DNA of 64,000 nucleotides from Prochilodus magdalenae (Eukaryota > Chordata > Actinopteri > Characiformes > Prochilodontidae), in assembly GCA_024036415.1 (NCBI GenBank), contig JAMWET010001278.1, forward strand, positions 441,501 to 505,500, written 5' to 3'. The notes beneath the pieces were generated by a model. That model was given only the letters and a program-made list of their open reading frames with translations. It was not told the DNA's origin and did no database searches. Positions 47,066 through 59,930 of this stretch are shown here, piece by piece. Numbering within the stretch: the stretch's first letter is position 1; every line of letters starts with the position of its first letter. Both the position numbers and the translations under genes were made by a program.

Positions 47066-50000
47066 CTATCCATCCATCCATCCATCCGTCCACGCTTTCC
47101 GATTAAATTTTATTCCATAAGCTTCACGGCTACCTCGTCTCAATTTTCTCTCTCTCCCGAACAGCTCATTTTCTAATGTTCTCCACACTGCTGGATTTGC
47201 ATTTTAAAACGTTTTCATATTTCTCCTTGAAACGTCTTCCATGGCGCATGTGTTTCTATTTCATTCTTTACTGCATACTCCATTTAATCAGCTCTCCACA
47301 CAGCTCATTGTCCCCCTGAATCCCTCCCTCCCTTCCTCCCTATATTCCTCACTTTTATTTATTGACTTTCTCCCTGAGGACATGGCACCTCCATATGTGG
47401 TGTCCTTGAGCGAGAGTAAGCCGCAGAGGGTCTGCCTAAGCTCTGCACTATATTCTCTGATATCAGCCAGCATTCAAATTTAATTCTTTTAACTAACGCT
47501 GCACCTTCTCCTGTCCGCTGTGTCTCTCTCACTCTTATTTGTCTCTCTTATTCCACCATGGTCAGCATAGAATCCATTCAAGTAATATCTATGCAAGACA
47601 GAAAGTGCTTTCAAGGATACACGCAAGGGTATGTCGAAGGGTTATTCTAAAAAACCTCGGCTGAAACCTTTCAATCGAAATGTTCTTTATGGCAGCCAGA
47701 GCTTAGCTTTATTTATAAGGATGAATGTACAGTGTCCTTGAGCTCCTGAATGGAGCATTAAAATGTATTGTTATTGACAACAGTGGTCACCAACTCTCCT
47801 CCTGAGGATGTACTTTCCTTCAGACTTTAGTCTCAAGTTTCATCTAGCATGCTGCCTCCTTCCCATAACTACACTAAAACATCTGATCCAGCTATCAGGA
47901 ACTTATCTGAAGCATGTGTCAAACCACAGGATGGTAGATCTTTAAGACAGGGGTTGCTGACTTCTGATCTTCTGGTCGATGCACCAAAATGAAAACTGAA
48001 CCTGAAATCTAAATTCAGGGCATGCTGGGCTGAGCCAGCATAGAAACAAAAGACAGAAACGTAACCAAAGACAGGAAATAAAATAAATGCACTAAAATGA
48101 GCAGAATACGTATTCAACAGCATGTGCCGCAGAATTCAGCATCCTCCACAATTATCTGTCTTTCATATTTCATAAGTCCTTAAATTACCTCCGTCTTAAA
48201 TGAGCTGGGCCCTGAGAAAATGGAGGCAGAAGATGGTGGTCCTGAGCCAATACAGTGATTTCCAGTACAGGCCTGTGTTTGTTTTTAATGCAGTGCCACC
48301 TGAGACCCCTGAAAATCACAACCATCCTGTTGTCAGGCATAGTCCCTGGCATGCAAAGATTTCTCCAGATTCTCAGCATTATTTAAAATGATGATAAAAT
48401 CTCCAAACTTCTATTTTGAGAAGTGTTTGTCTTTCACAGAGTTGTGAACCCCTTCTTATCTTTACTTCTGAAAGACTCAGCTTCTCTGGAAAGCTTCTTT
48501 TATTCTCAGTCATGTTACTGTCCTGTTGTCAGCTTACCTAATTAGTTGTGAGATGTTCCACCAGATGTTTTCTTTAGCATTACGCAACTTTACCACTCTC
48601 TTGTTGCCCCCTGTCAAAACCTTTTTGAAATTTAATGCTGGCATCAAATTCAGAACTATCTATCTGTCTACCCAAGATGTCTCCTGTTTTGCTCACTGAC
48701 TTTTCTTATACATACTCAGAACAGGAAAGGTTCTTCAGGTCAGAAGACGTAGTCATTGTTTGGAACAGCTGGTTTTGCTACTTTAAAGACTTTAGCATGG
48801 CTTTCAGATTCGTCAGAAAACAAGCAGACCATTTCAAAACTAACAAATACCAAAAACAGCAAACAACAACAAAGTAAACAGAAGAAAGAAAAGAAAAAGG
48901 CTATTACTTTACATGTGTTTATAATTACTGTCTCATTATTTTCATTATCATTAAAACTTGTAGATCTTGACACTTTCTTGTGCCTCTTTTTAAACTTTGT
49001 TTCGTTTTATGGTGAAACTTTTTGGCTGCTTTCGTCTTTCAAAAACACTTTTGTAGACAGAAAAAATTTGGTGCCCAAAATTTCCATGCATCTGTCTCTA
49101 CAATGTCCTCAAACTCCATTATCTCCTCCTGTAAACTTGCCTAAAAGCCAAAACAAGGCCTCAGCTGTTGGGTGGTGTGCAGCAGGAGGAGCTGACTCCA
49201 GCTGTGTGTAATAGGCTGGTTATTAATGGAGAGGGATGAGGAACGAGTGGCTGGGGGGAGGTGCAAGTGTCATGGTGAGGTCAGAGTGGGTATACTGAGT
49301 GTGAGTAAAGTGACTCATAGGCCAAAGGTCATGACATGTCAGTTACAGACTTAAACATCTTGTACCGTGCGCAACACAGACCTAACAAAACCATACGAAA
49401 GCTTACAGAGAATTTCCCAGCTCCTTATAATGCACCAAGCACTCGTGTAGTGCGTTCATTAATCTCCCTAATGCACATCTCAAGCTCCTGTCTGCCTGCG
49501 CTTTATGGGTCGACTGATATGCATTGGTTGATGACTCAGTAGGTTCTGCCATTACGTGCCTCATTCACGAAACCTTGTTATCTGTGATAGCCGGTAGGCA
49601 ATGTCTGCATGTCTGTTATGGAGAGATTATTGACGATGTAGATGTAGGTAAATGCATATGATTGCCCTGGGATATTTACTTAATATGTTTACTTCGCAGC
49701 AGAGTCTCATTAAAGACACATTAAAGAGAAACTGCCAGTACACACGCTAAACCAAAACAAAACCTCCTATGTAGTGAAATGTCATGAATATTGTACAATG
49801 CGGTATCGCATGGGGACGTAAGGACGGCTAACAGGCAATATAAGCTGACCAGCGCATGTATATTTCAACCTGAGTGCTGGACAAGGCCTTAATTATCCAA
49901 AACCTGCGCTGTACCATCGCAGTGATTCCGCTGGTACAAGATTTCAAGCAGAGGAGCAAAAGTTGCTCTGGGTGTTCACTTCTTCGTGTGGCAGTACTCT

Positions 50001-50395
50001 TTGATGGGGTTTGCATTTTTTAACATGCTTTTGAAAAGTAAGCTGGGAGAGGGAAAAAAATGGTTCTGAATTCATTTGGAGGTTTCAGATAGCTACTGTA
50101 TAAAAGATAAGCCCCCGAAGAGCACCACAAGCTTCACAGGAAATTATTATTTCAACCCGCAACTGAGGTAGAAGGATGGCAGATGTGTGAATCTTTTCAG
50201 CCTTTGCTGGCAGATTGGTATTCTCCTCCAGATGCCATTAAGATGATTACATTTATCATTCCCTTTTTGCTGCTGTCCTGACATGTTCCTTCTTCTCCCT
50301 GGCCTTTTCCTCCAGCTGTTGCTTTGATATTGGCTTTATGAAATCTGCGTGAACGGCATATACCTCGCTAATCTCACTCTGTGTGCTGCCGGCAC

Positions 50396-50458
<63 letters not shown>

Positions 50459-51144
50459 TCAACCCTAGTGCTTTAATCCTGAATCTTCTCTCGTCCTTTT
50501 TCTCTCCGCCTTTTTTCATTAATGAAACAGGCACAGGGTGATGATTCTGCTCAGGTGGAGTCCGTTCCCAGTCCACTCCCACTGTTTATTGTCTGATTAC
50601 ATTTCCGTCGCCACACACAAGCTTGTCTTCACATTTACCTCAGCTAAACTGCCTTCATTGCATCTGCCAGGTCAGGACGTCTTCTTCCTTTTGATCCTTT
50701 CTGGGTCACTATCCAGTCAATGGAAAGTGATGGGCAGATTAAGGAACAATGACAAACAACACCAGTATGAATTTTGCAGTGAGTCTTTAAATCTGCTGCG
50801 CTGTGCAGCCACATTACAGTCCAACAGTGTACAAACAATATACATGTATTCTTAAGAGGTCATTAAAGTTCAGTTGTACAGAGAAAAACACAATAAAACT
50901 CATGGAATTGATACAGGGACTAACACAAGACTGTCCAGTTATAATCTAGTGTATCTGTTCAACTGGTTTAGCTGTACTAAGTACTTTTCTGCTGTTGGAG
51001 CAGCTGTTTTGTCATTTTCAGCTTCTGACATAATTTGCAAATGCATGTTGACCTTTACATTATATACACATTTATATATACCAAAGTTAATAAATAAATA
51101 ACACCACCTTTGATCTGGATCAAATTGACTCTTTCATTTCAAAT
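46906..51144. other. Non-coding stretch with microsatellites
   Basis: A (TCCA)n microsatellite lies at about 47015-47092 and (CT)n at 50399-50456. The 151-codon open frame at 48756-49211 is Lys/Gln- then Leu/Phe-rich with no recognisable domain and is probably chance. Confidence 0.5.
50399..50456. repeat. (CT)n microsatellite
   Basis: 58 bp of pure CT. The minus-strand frame through it encodes a Glu-Arg run and is not a gene. Confidence 0.97.
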
Positions 51145-51470
51145 TGTCACGTCCTGTCCAGGCTAGCCCCTGTTTATCTCCGTTTTCTCTGGTTTCTGTT
51201 TCTATCTTTCTCTTGTCTATGTTTATTGTCGTGTTCCATGTGCTTCTGTTTGTTTTGGTTATTGCTCCTCCTGTCTCAGCCCCACTGTCAGGCTCCTCAC
51301 CTCTCCCTAGTTTGTAGCTCCGCCCCTTCCCAGGTGATCCTCGTTAGTCCTTGTTGTTTTATACTCCCTGTGGTTCCCTTTGTTTGTGCCTGGTGTTTTG
51401 TCTCTGTCAGTTGTTTTTGTAAACCTTGTCCGTGGTGGTGTTTTGGTTCTTATTTGTTATGATTGAGATG
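51145..51470 (+). mobile_element. Possible solo LTR or related dispersed repeat
   Basis: It begins TGTCACGTCCTGTCC, is pyrimidine-rich and includes TAGCTCCGCCCCTTCCCAGG and TTTTATACTCCCTGTG, a TATA-like segment in the style of teleost Ty3/gypsy LTRs. No CA end, target duplication or internal region was identified. The call rests on general resemblance. Confidence 0.3.
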
Positions 51471-51484
51471 GACTGGTGGCTGCC

Positions 51485-51606
51485 CAGTTTCTTACCTTCT
51501 GACCTATGAGCGCTGGCATATTCTCCAGCACCTCCTGCAACCCAGAAGGATAAGCGGTTTAGAAAATAAATGGTTAAATGAATGAATGAATTAATTAATT
51601 AATGAA
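51485..51606 (+). repeat. HAmo-like SINE/LINE 3' tail
   Basis: CAACCCAGAAGGATAAGCGG followed by TTTAGAAAATAAATGG and an AATGAATG/AATTAATT tail matches the end of the longer copy at 59931-60265. Only the 3' end is present. Confidence 0.65.
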
Positions 51607-52519
51607 AATGAGCCAAATGTACTACAGTTTACTGTTTAAGTCAATGTTTACCCTGCTGAGACTTGCTTGGTGTGCATTTTTAATTTCTCCTAGCTATTTG
51701 TGATTAGTAGGACCTAACAAGTATAAAGACTAAACACTGTCTTTGTACAGGAAGTTGTTTTAGCAAAAAACAAAGTCCTCATATAAGGCCAAAGGGTCAA
51801 CGTTTTAAAAAGTATCATGGTGCACAGAAGCAGGAATGTAATGTCCTCATTCAGGAGGTTAAAACATGGACTCGCTCACTGCTGGGTCAAACTGAGCCGC
51901 GCATAATGTGTATAATGTAATCATGCTTAAGGATCTGCAAACATGATACATTAATCATTTTACCTTTCCATGTTTATCACTTTAAGCTCAGCCAAAAAAG
52001 GCTTCATGCTCTAAAAACTATTAAAAATGTTTTTGCTGTTTTATTAAACTTTGAAACATAAGAGGGATAAAAGTATATATATTGTCCTTCCCCTGTAAAG
52101 TTGTTGTTGTTTTAAAGTAAAAAAAGAGTAAAAAGGGAATATATTTGATCTGTGCATATTTCTTTAACCCACTGCTTCACCAGTTTTTTACAGGAGCCAA
52201 ATTTTTGCTCTGTTTCTGTTTGGGGTGGGGGTCGGGGATTGAGCAACGATTTGGACCATCTGTGTGGCTGTGAAGAAGTTTATGAACCACTACCTTAGCT
52301 AATTCAAGCACTTCAACCCTGAGCAGTGTTAGGCTTATTTACACCAAGGGTCATTAGCCTCACTGCAGTTACTGTATGTATACAATTTGCACTGCCAGGA
52401 TAATGTAAAACTGGAAACATACAAGTGGATACATGAATGCAAATGATAATGCTTGGGGGCCAATGCAATATAAATGCATAGTGCCTCATTACAAACTTAA
52501 TATGCATCCTTAGTACAAC

Positions 52520-52608
<89 letters not shown>

Positions 52609-52795
52609 TGTGGTAGAGAATCCAAACACTGCTGGTGTGCTTTAACCAGCTTTTCCAGGCTTGGGTGTCTCGACTATAGCACTCAGAATGCAGCTAGTGT
52701 TTGTATTGCATTCTGAATTGTATAACTGAATTGTGTGGTATATTCTGGAAGACAACAAAGAGGAAAACATTTATACAGCTTAAAGCGTTTGAAGG
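51607..52795. other. AT-rich non-coding spacer
   Basis: No gene. It includes the (AT)n run at 52523-52606. Confidence 0.55.
52523..52606. repeat. (AT)42 microsatellite
   Basis: 84 bp of uninterrupted AT. Fully self-complementary, so it can extrude as a cruciform and is likely hypervariable. Confidence 0.97.
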
Positions 52796-53375
52796 ACACT
52801 CACCGAGTACTTCATTATGTCACCTCCTTGTTTTTACACTCATTGTCTGTTTTTATCAGCTCTCTTACCATATAGGTGCACTACAGTTCAGCTGTTTCTC
52901 TGTATACTTAAGTCACCCCAGTCCACCTTGTCAGAGGCGATAACTCTTCTGCTGAGCGCTTTGTGTTGGCCATTTTCTAATTCAGAAGTTACAAGTCGCT
53001 GTTGGCTGGCTAGTTTTGGTTGGTGGACTATTCTTAGTCCAGCAGTGACACTGAGGTGTTTAAATACTCCAGCAGCACTGCTGTGTCTGATCCACTCACC
53101 AGCAGAACATACACTAACACACCACCACAGTGGCACTGTGGCACTGCAGTTCTGAGAATGATCCACCACCCAAATAATACCTACTCTGTGGTGGTCTACT
53201 CGGGGTATTAGCCATTGAAGGGTGAAAGGGGGTAACAAAATATTAAGAGAATCGGATGGACTACAGTCTGTAATTGTAGAGCTAGGAAGTGCACCTATAA
53301 GGTAAGTGGAGCTTGTCAATATGAAAATGAATGTAGAAACAAGGAGGTGTACCTAATAAAGTGCTCAGTGAGTGT
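52796..53375. mobile_element. Inverted-repeat DNA element (foldback/MITE), about 580 bp
   Basis: The left end ACACTCACCGAGTACTTCAT continues TATGTCACCTCCTTGTTTTT. The reverse complement of the right end reads ACACTCACTGAGCACTTTAT then TAGGTACACCTCCTTGTTTC. The arms stay similar for well over 100 bp (ATAGGTGCACTAC vs ATAGGTGCACTTC). No transposase is present; the open frames on both strands are artefacts of the symmetric sequence. A superfamily was not assigned because no clear target duplication is visible. Confidence 0.85.
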
Positions 53376-56300
53376 ATGTAAACTGTGATAGCTCATATCC
53401 GAGGAGCTGATTAACATTTGAACATTTCCTCTGTATGAATGCAGCATTTGATATGGTTTAAGACCTCAAGTAACCCCCTCACTGCTGGTTTGTCCTTACC
53501 AGGCCCCCTGCTGCTTTCTACTGATGCGTCATGCTAGCTCATTAGTGTTCGGACTCTTTCTCTTTTCTCAGAAGTAGCTGAAAGTTCAATCCTCTCATCT
53601 GATTTCAGTTTACAGACAAAGTTGTTTCTTTTACTTTCCTTACACACAATTCTGTATCGCGCCTGTGGTGCAACTATCATCTTATCAACCACTTGGTTCT
53701 TTGCACAAGTTTCTGTAACGTGTGAACCCCCCTCTCTGCTCTGTTCTCTTATATCTTACATGCACCTCTTCTTTTTTTATCTCTTTTCAAAATCTTAAAG
53801 AATGAACAGCCTTTAGAATGAATAATTCTCTCTATCCAAGCACTGATTTATCTCCTTTCTTAGTTTGGAGCTGTGAAGATATGGGCAACTTTATCAAGTC
53901 TGAGTGCTACAGTATTTCATTACAGCCTTATCTGGACTGGGCTCTGTTTTCTCATGAAAGGATATTGCAGGATATAATGTTTAATGAGGTTAAGCTCTTA
54001 GAATGATTAAAAGTGACTCTAATTAAATCATTGTAATGACTTGCTCAGGCTGTCTCTGACTGGGTCTCTGTTTGTTGATTCATCTGATTGTCATTTGAAC
54101 ACCTAAAACATAAACATGTCAGTAGGGGTTCTTTGATGAAGTGCCATAGACAAACTTTTCAGTGGATAGAAGAAAAATTTTTGTAAACTGGCTGTGTGAA
54201 TGTGAAGAATCTTTTTAAAGCTTGAAAACTCATATAGTTCAAAAACTTCATATCATATGTCATAATGTTTCTACTCTGATGAAAGGTTCTTTCCATACAT
54301 GTCAAGAACCTTTCCTTGTAAGCGTGTACTCTGAAGCTCCAGGACGTCTTTAATGTGTTTCCAGCCTCTTGGTTGGTTTCCCCATCCCATGACAGACTTT
54401 GCGTTATTTACAGCCTCCTGACCAATTCCCATCCTTCCAGACGTCAGTGTCTGCATGCCAGTCTGACTTACCAAGCTTTCCACTGAAGACTTCATATTAC
54501 ATGCTGCAGAATGCTGCCCTGAAGGCAAACTGGAGGCGGCTGCATGCTGAAGAAGGCTGGTCTGTGAATACTGCACATCTCTGCTTAAGAAGAGAGAAAG
54601 AGGGAAGCAAGAGGCTGAGAGTCCGACTCCATTTCGACCTTTCTGCAGTTTGCTTTAATGTGTCACGGTTGCCGGGGAGACGGAGACACACCGCGGAGCT
54701 TCTTTATGTGCCGTGAGTCTGCAGCTGGTCAGCTTTAGTGGTCTTCTGTCCCCGTGGCCCCTCCGCCAGGGCAATGTGGAAAACAGGAGCTGATCCAGAT
54801 TCTCCTCAATTCACAGCTCAACACATGTAAGACTGGCCTCTTGATAGCAAGAAATGCTCGTGAGCATTGGCCCACAAGAAGTCAAGAGTTACTGTTGTTG
54901 TGTAGCTATGTTATTTAAATGTAAATTAATTAATTCATTGTAGTAAAATATTTACGAATATCCACATATCCACTTCTGACTTTTTCTATTTGCTTTAATG
55001 TTAAAGGATGTAAAGAGTAGTTTTTTTCTTCCTGCTAAACAATCTTTTTAGCAAATGGAAGCTGTAATAATGAATCACTTCTTACAAAAGCCAATGTAGC
55101 ATCAATTCAAGGTTTAGAACGTAAATAAATGTCTACTTAACCAGCTAGAGATGCAGCACTGGTTTGCCTCAAGGTGGCACTGTGGTAGCCTGGATACCTG
55201 GATAAGTTAACTATATGCTATAGCATAATTTTATATCTGAGCATTTCATTTATGCTTATGATAATGAAACTAGATTATGCCACCTTGCCCTTCTGCAACT
55301 AGACTGGTCAATGTCCTGTTTGACTTGACAAAGACCATTAGAGTTTTCCAGGCCTACTGTAGCTCATCTTTGAGCATTATCACCGCTAGAGGAGAACAGA
55401 CCTACTAACAAGAAGTCATCATCATTGAACTTATGCACAAAATACCATCATTCTTTTTTCTTGCTGTGTCTTTGCTTCTCTCTCTTTTCTCATCTTGGAA
55501 TCCCGAGCGAGCTTAGCACACTGAAGCTGAATGAAATAGAGTGAGTGATGAATTAATCAGAAGTGGACAGGCTGCAGAGGGGGGCGGTGCAGAGAGAGAG
55601 AGAGAGAGGGAGAATGAAATTAGAGTCAGATGAGATGGGGGGAGTGTCGTGAATGCATCGGGAAGTATTTTATTTTAAAGAGGGAGTATGAACCATCATG
55701 ATCTAAAGGAAGGAGACGCAGATATGTAGGAGACGAGACAGAATGCAGAATATTGGCTGGCTTTGATTTGGGTGAACACTCTTTAAGCTTAGGGAAATCT
55801 CGGCCTTGATCTTGGAGAAGGCTGAGATGCATTTAGGACGGAGGTGGATTACAGTGATATACTGCGTCTGTGGCATGTGTTTATCATCCGATGCTCGATT
55901 GTGCACTTACATAATGTGATGGATGGCAGTCAGAGCTCGGGTGCTGGCTCTGTGACAAGGGAAACTTTAGGTCGAGATGTTTATGGAAAGTGATTGCCAT
56001 AAAGGGCTTTCTCGTCTACCGGCCAAGTAAACTAACAGGCACAGATTCTTCGTATAGATGTCTACGACCTCCAACAGCACACATATGGAGAAATGAGGAC
56101 ACGTTCAAACTCAAATTCCAGGAGACCACTGTCGAAGCTGTAACCCTCTTAGAAATAAGGATTTCTAAATGGTCCTTGGCTTCGTACATGGAGTGGTGGG
56201 TGTAAAATTACATTACATGGAGGTTCTTCTAAAGCTCCTTTCATTTCTTCTCTCTTTCAAATTACAATCTTTATTTCACCAAGTAAATTACACATAAAAA

Positions 56301-56619
56301 GACATGTTAAGCCCACAGACTGTTAACGAGTTCACTGGACAAAAACACTGTCACCTGTGACTGAAACATACCTAACAGTGTGTAATACCTTCACAAGCAC
56401 CAATACCAGCTGCGATTGCATTTGGCATGGATTGGGCAAGATTATGTATGCGGAAGACATCAATCCTCAGCTACTCTTGCATCATAGAATTGTGTAATTG
56501 GGCCAGATGCAGAGGATGCCTTCCCTGGCACAATTCTGAGGAGAATATCCTGTAGACTGGGATTTTAGCCACTGCTGGTAGACCTGTATGATCGTACACT
56601 ACAACAACTTTAATAAATC
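53376..56619. other. Mostly unique non-coding DNA
   Basis: No exon supported. A fragment at 55158-55205 (TGCCTCAAGGTGGCACTGTG) resembles 59320-59340. A short (GA)n lies near 55591-55610. Confidence 0.5.
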
Positions 56620-56830
56620 TGCAAATGAAGCTACTTCCTTCACACAATGATCTCTGGCACACCCAAATACAATTAGTCCTTTCTGCCAATCATTATCACC
56701 TGCTCTGAGACCCCTCACACCAAACGAGACACTACACAGTACCACCTCTTCTCAATCTATGAAACCCTTTGCACAAACCTTATAACAAAAACTTCCCTGT
56801 GCAATGCCACCTGCAGGAACCTGACATTAC
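56620..56830 (+). repeat. Unclassified dispersed repeat, copy 2
   Basis: Homologous to 43180-43402 through CCCAAATACAATTAG, TACCACCTCTTCTCAATCTA and GCAATGCCACCTGCAGGA. The family is unknown. Confidence 0.6.
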
Positions 56831-58820
56831 TACCACCTTTAACACACAATGTGTTACATTTTTTGTCTGCTGAACAAAGCGGTATATGATACAATCAATA
56901 GAATAAAAAACTTGAATAAGAATAATAGAGAGCCATGAAAGGAGCTAAAGAGATAAACATATATTTACCTATATTTATATGGATATTGCATTCATAAGTA
57001 TGTCTGAGTAGATTAGGATAATATAATAACTATTATTTAAAAACATCACAGAATGATTTTAACATGGAAGCATCCATGGAAAGGTTGGTTAGGGAAACAA
57101 ACATGGTCCTAGTTTAGCATCACTCCATAGAAACCTTCATAGCACCTTTTCTTTCAAGTGTACATGTTCAAACTAATATTTGTTTGAGTCCTGATAACAG
57201 TTTGATAAAGAGGGCCTGCTTGTTGAAAAACCAAACCACTACACAGTGTCTAAATCAACATGAGTTCCACACTTCAGCCTGTTTTATTGATAGTACTTTC
57301 AACCAAGCGATATTAATAATCTGCTTGTTTGGAATGCTCTTTCTTTCCCCCCTTTGAAACATTCTGTGTTTTAATGCATCTGATATATCATTCCCTTTGT
57401 CCTCCTCCACTCCGAATGCATTTTGTTTGCTCTTCAGGCTGTAGCAGCATTCTTCTCTTTTTCCACTATGAATGATGCCAGCACTTAACTGCCTTTTTCC
57501 TCCACTGCTGCCTATTTACTCTTGCTGCTGCCTTTGTTGAATGTCTGAATTATTTTTGAGCCCCTGCCAAGCTTATTTCAGTAAACAGGGCCACTGCTTC
57601 TTTCTTCTCAGAAATACACTTCCACTTTCTTCTCCCACTCCTTCTCTCTCTGACTCTGTATAAAGAACTCTCTGGATCCAGAGGCAGAAGGTTGCTACTG
57701 CCACATATAAAGATATATATATTTTAAAATATAAAGATTTCTAACTGCTTCTTGGTCTGGACGTGTGGTTCTCTGAGAAACCTTTAATTACTACACAACC
57801 TGCACATTATGTACAGCCTGGCTGCCCAAAGTGTGGCCTACAGACCAAAGCTAGTCTAAGTGGACGTTTGAATTGGCCCACCAGAAAAGTACCCTAACCT
57901 CATCCCCTCTCCTAACAATAGAACAAGCATATTGTTGCTGTTGGAACAAGACCTTGTATCTCTGTCTTCACATCCCAATTGATTTGTTATTATTAGACAT
58001 AAATTTAAACACCTGGTGTAGAGGAACTGTACATGGACGGGCCTTAATGGGAACTGGAAATGTTTTGGTTCTATGGAATTGTTTCTTTTTAGTTTTTTTT
58101 TTAATGTATATTTTAAACTGAAGTTAAGCTTACTTTCTTTGGTCTGAGTTTGTGTGTATGTGCTTGGAGTGTCCTCTGCCACTGGCCTCTGCACAATCTT
58201 GCTGTTTCTGACCAAAACCCTGGCCGCCAGGCTCCGCACCACACTGTCTTATTGATTTGCTGCACCCCATGTGCTCTGAAGGTTCCTCCTGAAATTGTTC
58301 CTTGAACCGGCTGCTCACAAAATAAGCTTCCCCTTGGCTTATTTCTCCCATGGTAATTTTTCCACATGTTCCTGCAGCTTTTTCGGAAATTATTCTGCAG
58401 CCTTGAACACCGCTCATCTCTGTTGTTGAACTTCATCTGTATTTGTTTCAGCATACTCTGGAGTACATCTTCAGTGCACGCTAGCAGCAATTACGGGACT
58501 CGTAATTACAGCGTAGGTCAAGGAGGAGTTTACATGCACTTGAAAAACTCATTGACGTCCAAATTAAGATGTAAATGGGGATGATTTAATGTAATACGTG
58601 TTGCAGATGTTTCCTCTGAAATCACATTTCTCTGGCGTAATCTGGTTCATTCAAGGTGTGAAGTACTATGGAGTCCTGGGATAGTCTGGGACCCCATAAT
58701 TTATCTCTTGTACCCCCTGAATGTCTCATATTGTATCTTGGGTCCTGCAAAATAAAAAAAAAATCATGGAAAGGCTTTGTTTAGTTGCATAACCCATTAT
58801 TAACTAATAAGAACATAAAC
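56831..58820. other. Non-coding stretch
   Basis: Unique AT-rich sequence. The overlapping open frames at 57856-58490 (up to 128 codons, minus strand) show no domain, signal or splice support. Confidence 0.5.
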
Positions 58821-59312
58821 TTTCACTGCTATGCTGATGACACGCAAATGTATATTTCAGCTAGCCCAGATGATCCACTTCAACCACTTCAAAAAAAAGT
58901 AGGACTGAGTTAAAGACTGGATGTCAAGTAACTTCCTCCTATTGAACTCGGACAAAACAAGTTCTTCTTCTTGGTCCCAAAAGTGTTAGAACTGAGCTAT
59001 CTGCATTACCACTCGATCTAAATAGCTTCTTAGTTACACCAGGTACCTCTGTAAAAAGTCTTGGTGTCACGATTGATCCTGATCTGGCCTTTGATGAGCA
59101 TATTAATAATATCACTAGAATAGCTTTTCTACATCTACGCAATATGGCGAGAATTTTTCCTTGCCAAGCCTTCGGCTTGCTCATTGAGGGCTCGAACACC
59201 AGATTCTTTGTAAAGCTGCTTTGTGAAAACATCTGTTGTAAAAAGTGCTATATAAATAAATGTTGACTTGACTTGACTTGACTTGACTTGACTTGACTTG
59301 ACTTGACTTGAC
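58821..59312 (+). pseudogene. L2-type LINE: reverse-transcriptase fragment, 3' UTR and (ACTTG)n tail
   Basis: The first frame reads FHCYADDTQMYIS, containing the YADD catalytic box of reverse transcriptase. After frameshifts it continues DWMSSNFLLLNSDKT and then LGVTIDPDLAFDEHINNIT and AFLHLRNMAR, all characteristic of L2-clade LINEs. Coding stops abruptly near 59150 and runs straight into the 3' UTR (TTTTTCCTTGCC, CTGCTTTGTGAAAACATCTG, GTGCTATATAAATAAATG). A pentanucleotide tail of about ten ACTTG units (59263-59312) follows. The region that normally follows AFLHLRN is missing, so this copy has an internal deletion as well as 5' truncation. Confidence 0.9.
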
Positions 59313-59930
59313 AGTGATATGCCTCGGTGTGGCACTGTAGAAATGTGGTTTACCCAGCTAATCCTTTATAGCCTGGCAACTGTAACTATGTCTGAGATAC
59401 CTCTGAAAGGTAAAATGTTAATGAACTAATTAAACTTGTCCCAGGAGACACAAGAGGAGGTGTACAGGACATTTACCAACAAAAAACAGTGATATTTTCT
59501 AAAGGACATGGTATTTATGTACTCTATTTAAAACAAAGGGGTCACATAGAGTTCCCCAGAAAGAAAAAATATTAATAATGTTTTGTATGATACTACACAT
59601 GAGTGTTATGTTAAACAGTCAGCAAAGCTTGAATCAAAAATCCAAAGACCTAAATATGATCAAACATGGCTTAAAAACCACTGGTCAAATCTGAGAACCG
59701 TGAGGGCATGACTATAATGAACAGCTTGACAGTTCTCTGTCCAACACTTCTAGCCTGCTTTGCCACTTATACAGAAGCAGAGGTGGGTAGAGTAGCCTAA
59801 TCAATACTCAAGTTAAAGTATGGGTACTTGGGTAAAATACTGACACAAGTAAACTCTTCAATTAATCCAGGATCTGTCAGAATGGGAAGTTCAGTTTTTT
59901 GTATTATTTTGATCTAAAACTCCAAAGTCA
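59313..59930. other. Short spacer with a dispersed repeat fragment
   Basis: 59320-59395 (CTCGGTGTGGCACTGTAG, AGCCTGGCAACTGTAACTAT) resembles 28515-28600. Nothing else is recognised. Confidence 0.5.

Noticed and set aside
48756..49211. 151-codon plus-strand frame
   Set aside because: Low-complexity Lys/Gln then Leu/Phe composition, no domain, no promoter or splice context; consistent with chance in AT-rich DNA.
57856..58490. Overlapping minus-strand frames of 128, 125 and 95 codons
   Set aside because: No recognisable motif, poor agreement between frames, and no splice-compatible partners nearby.
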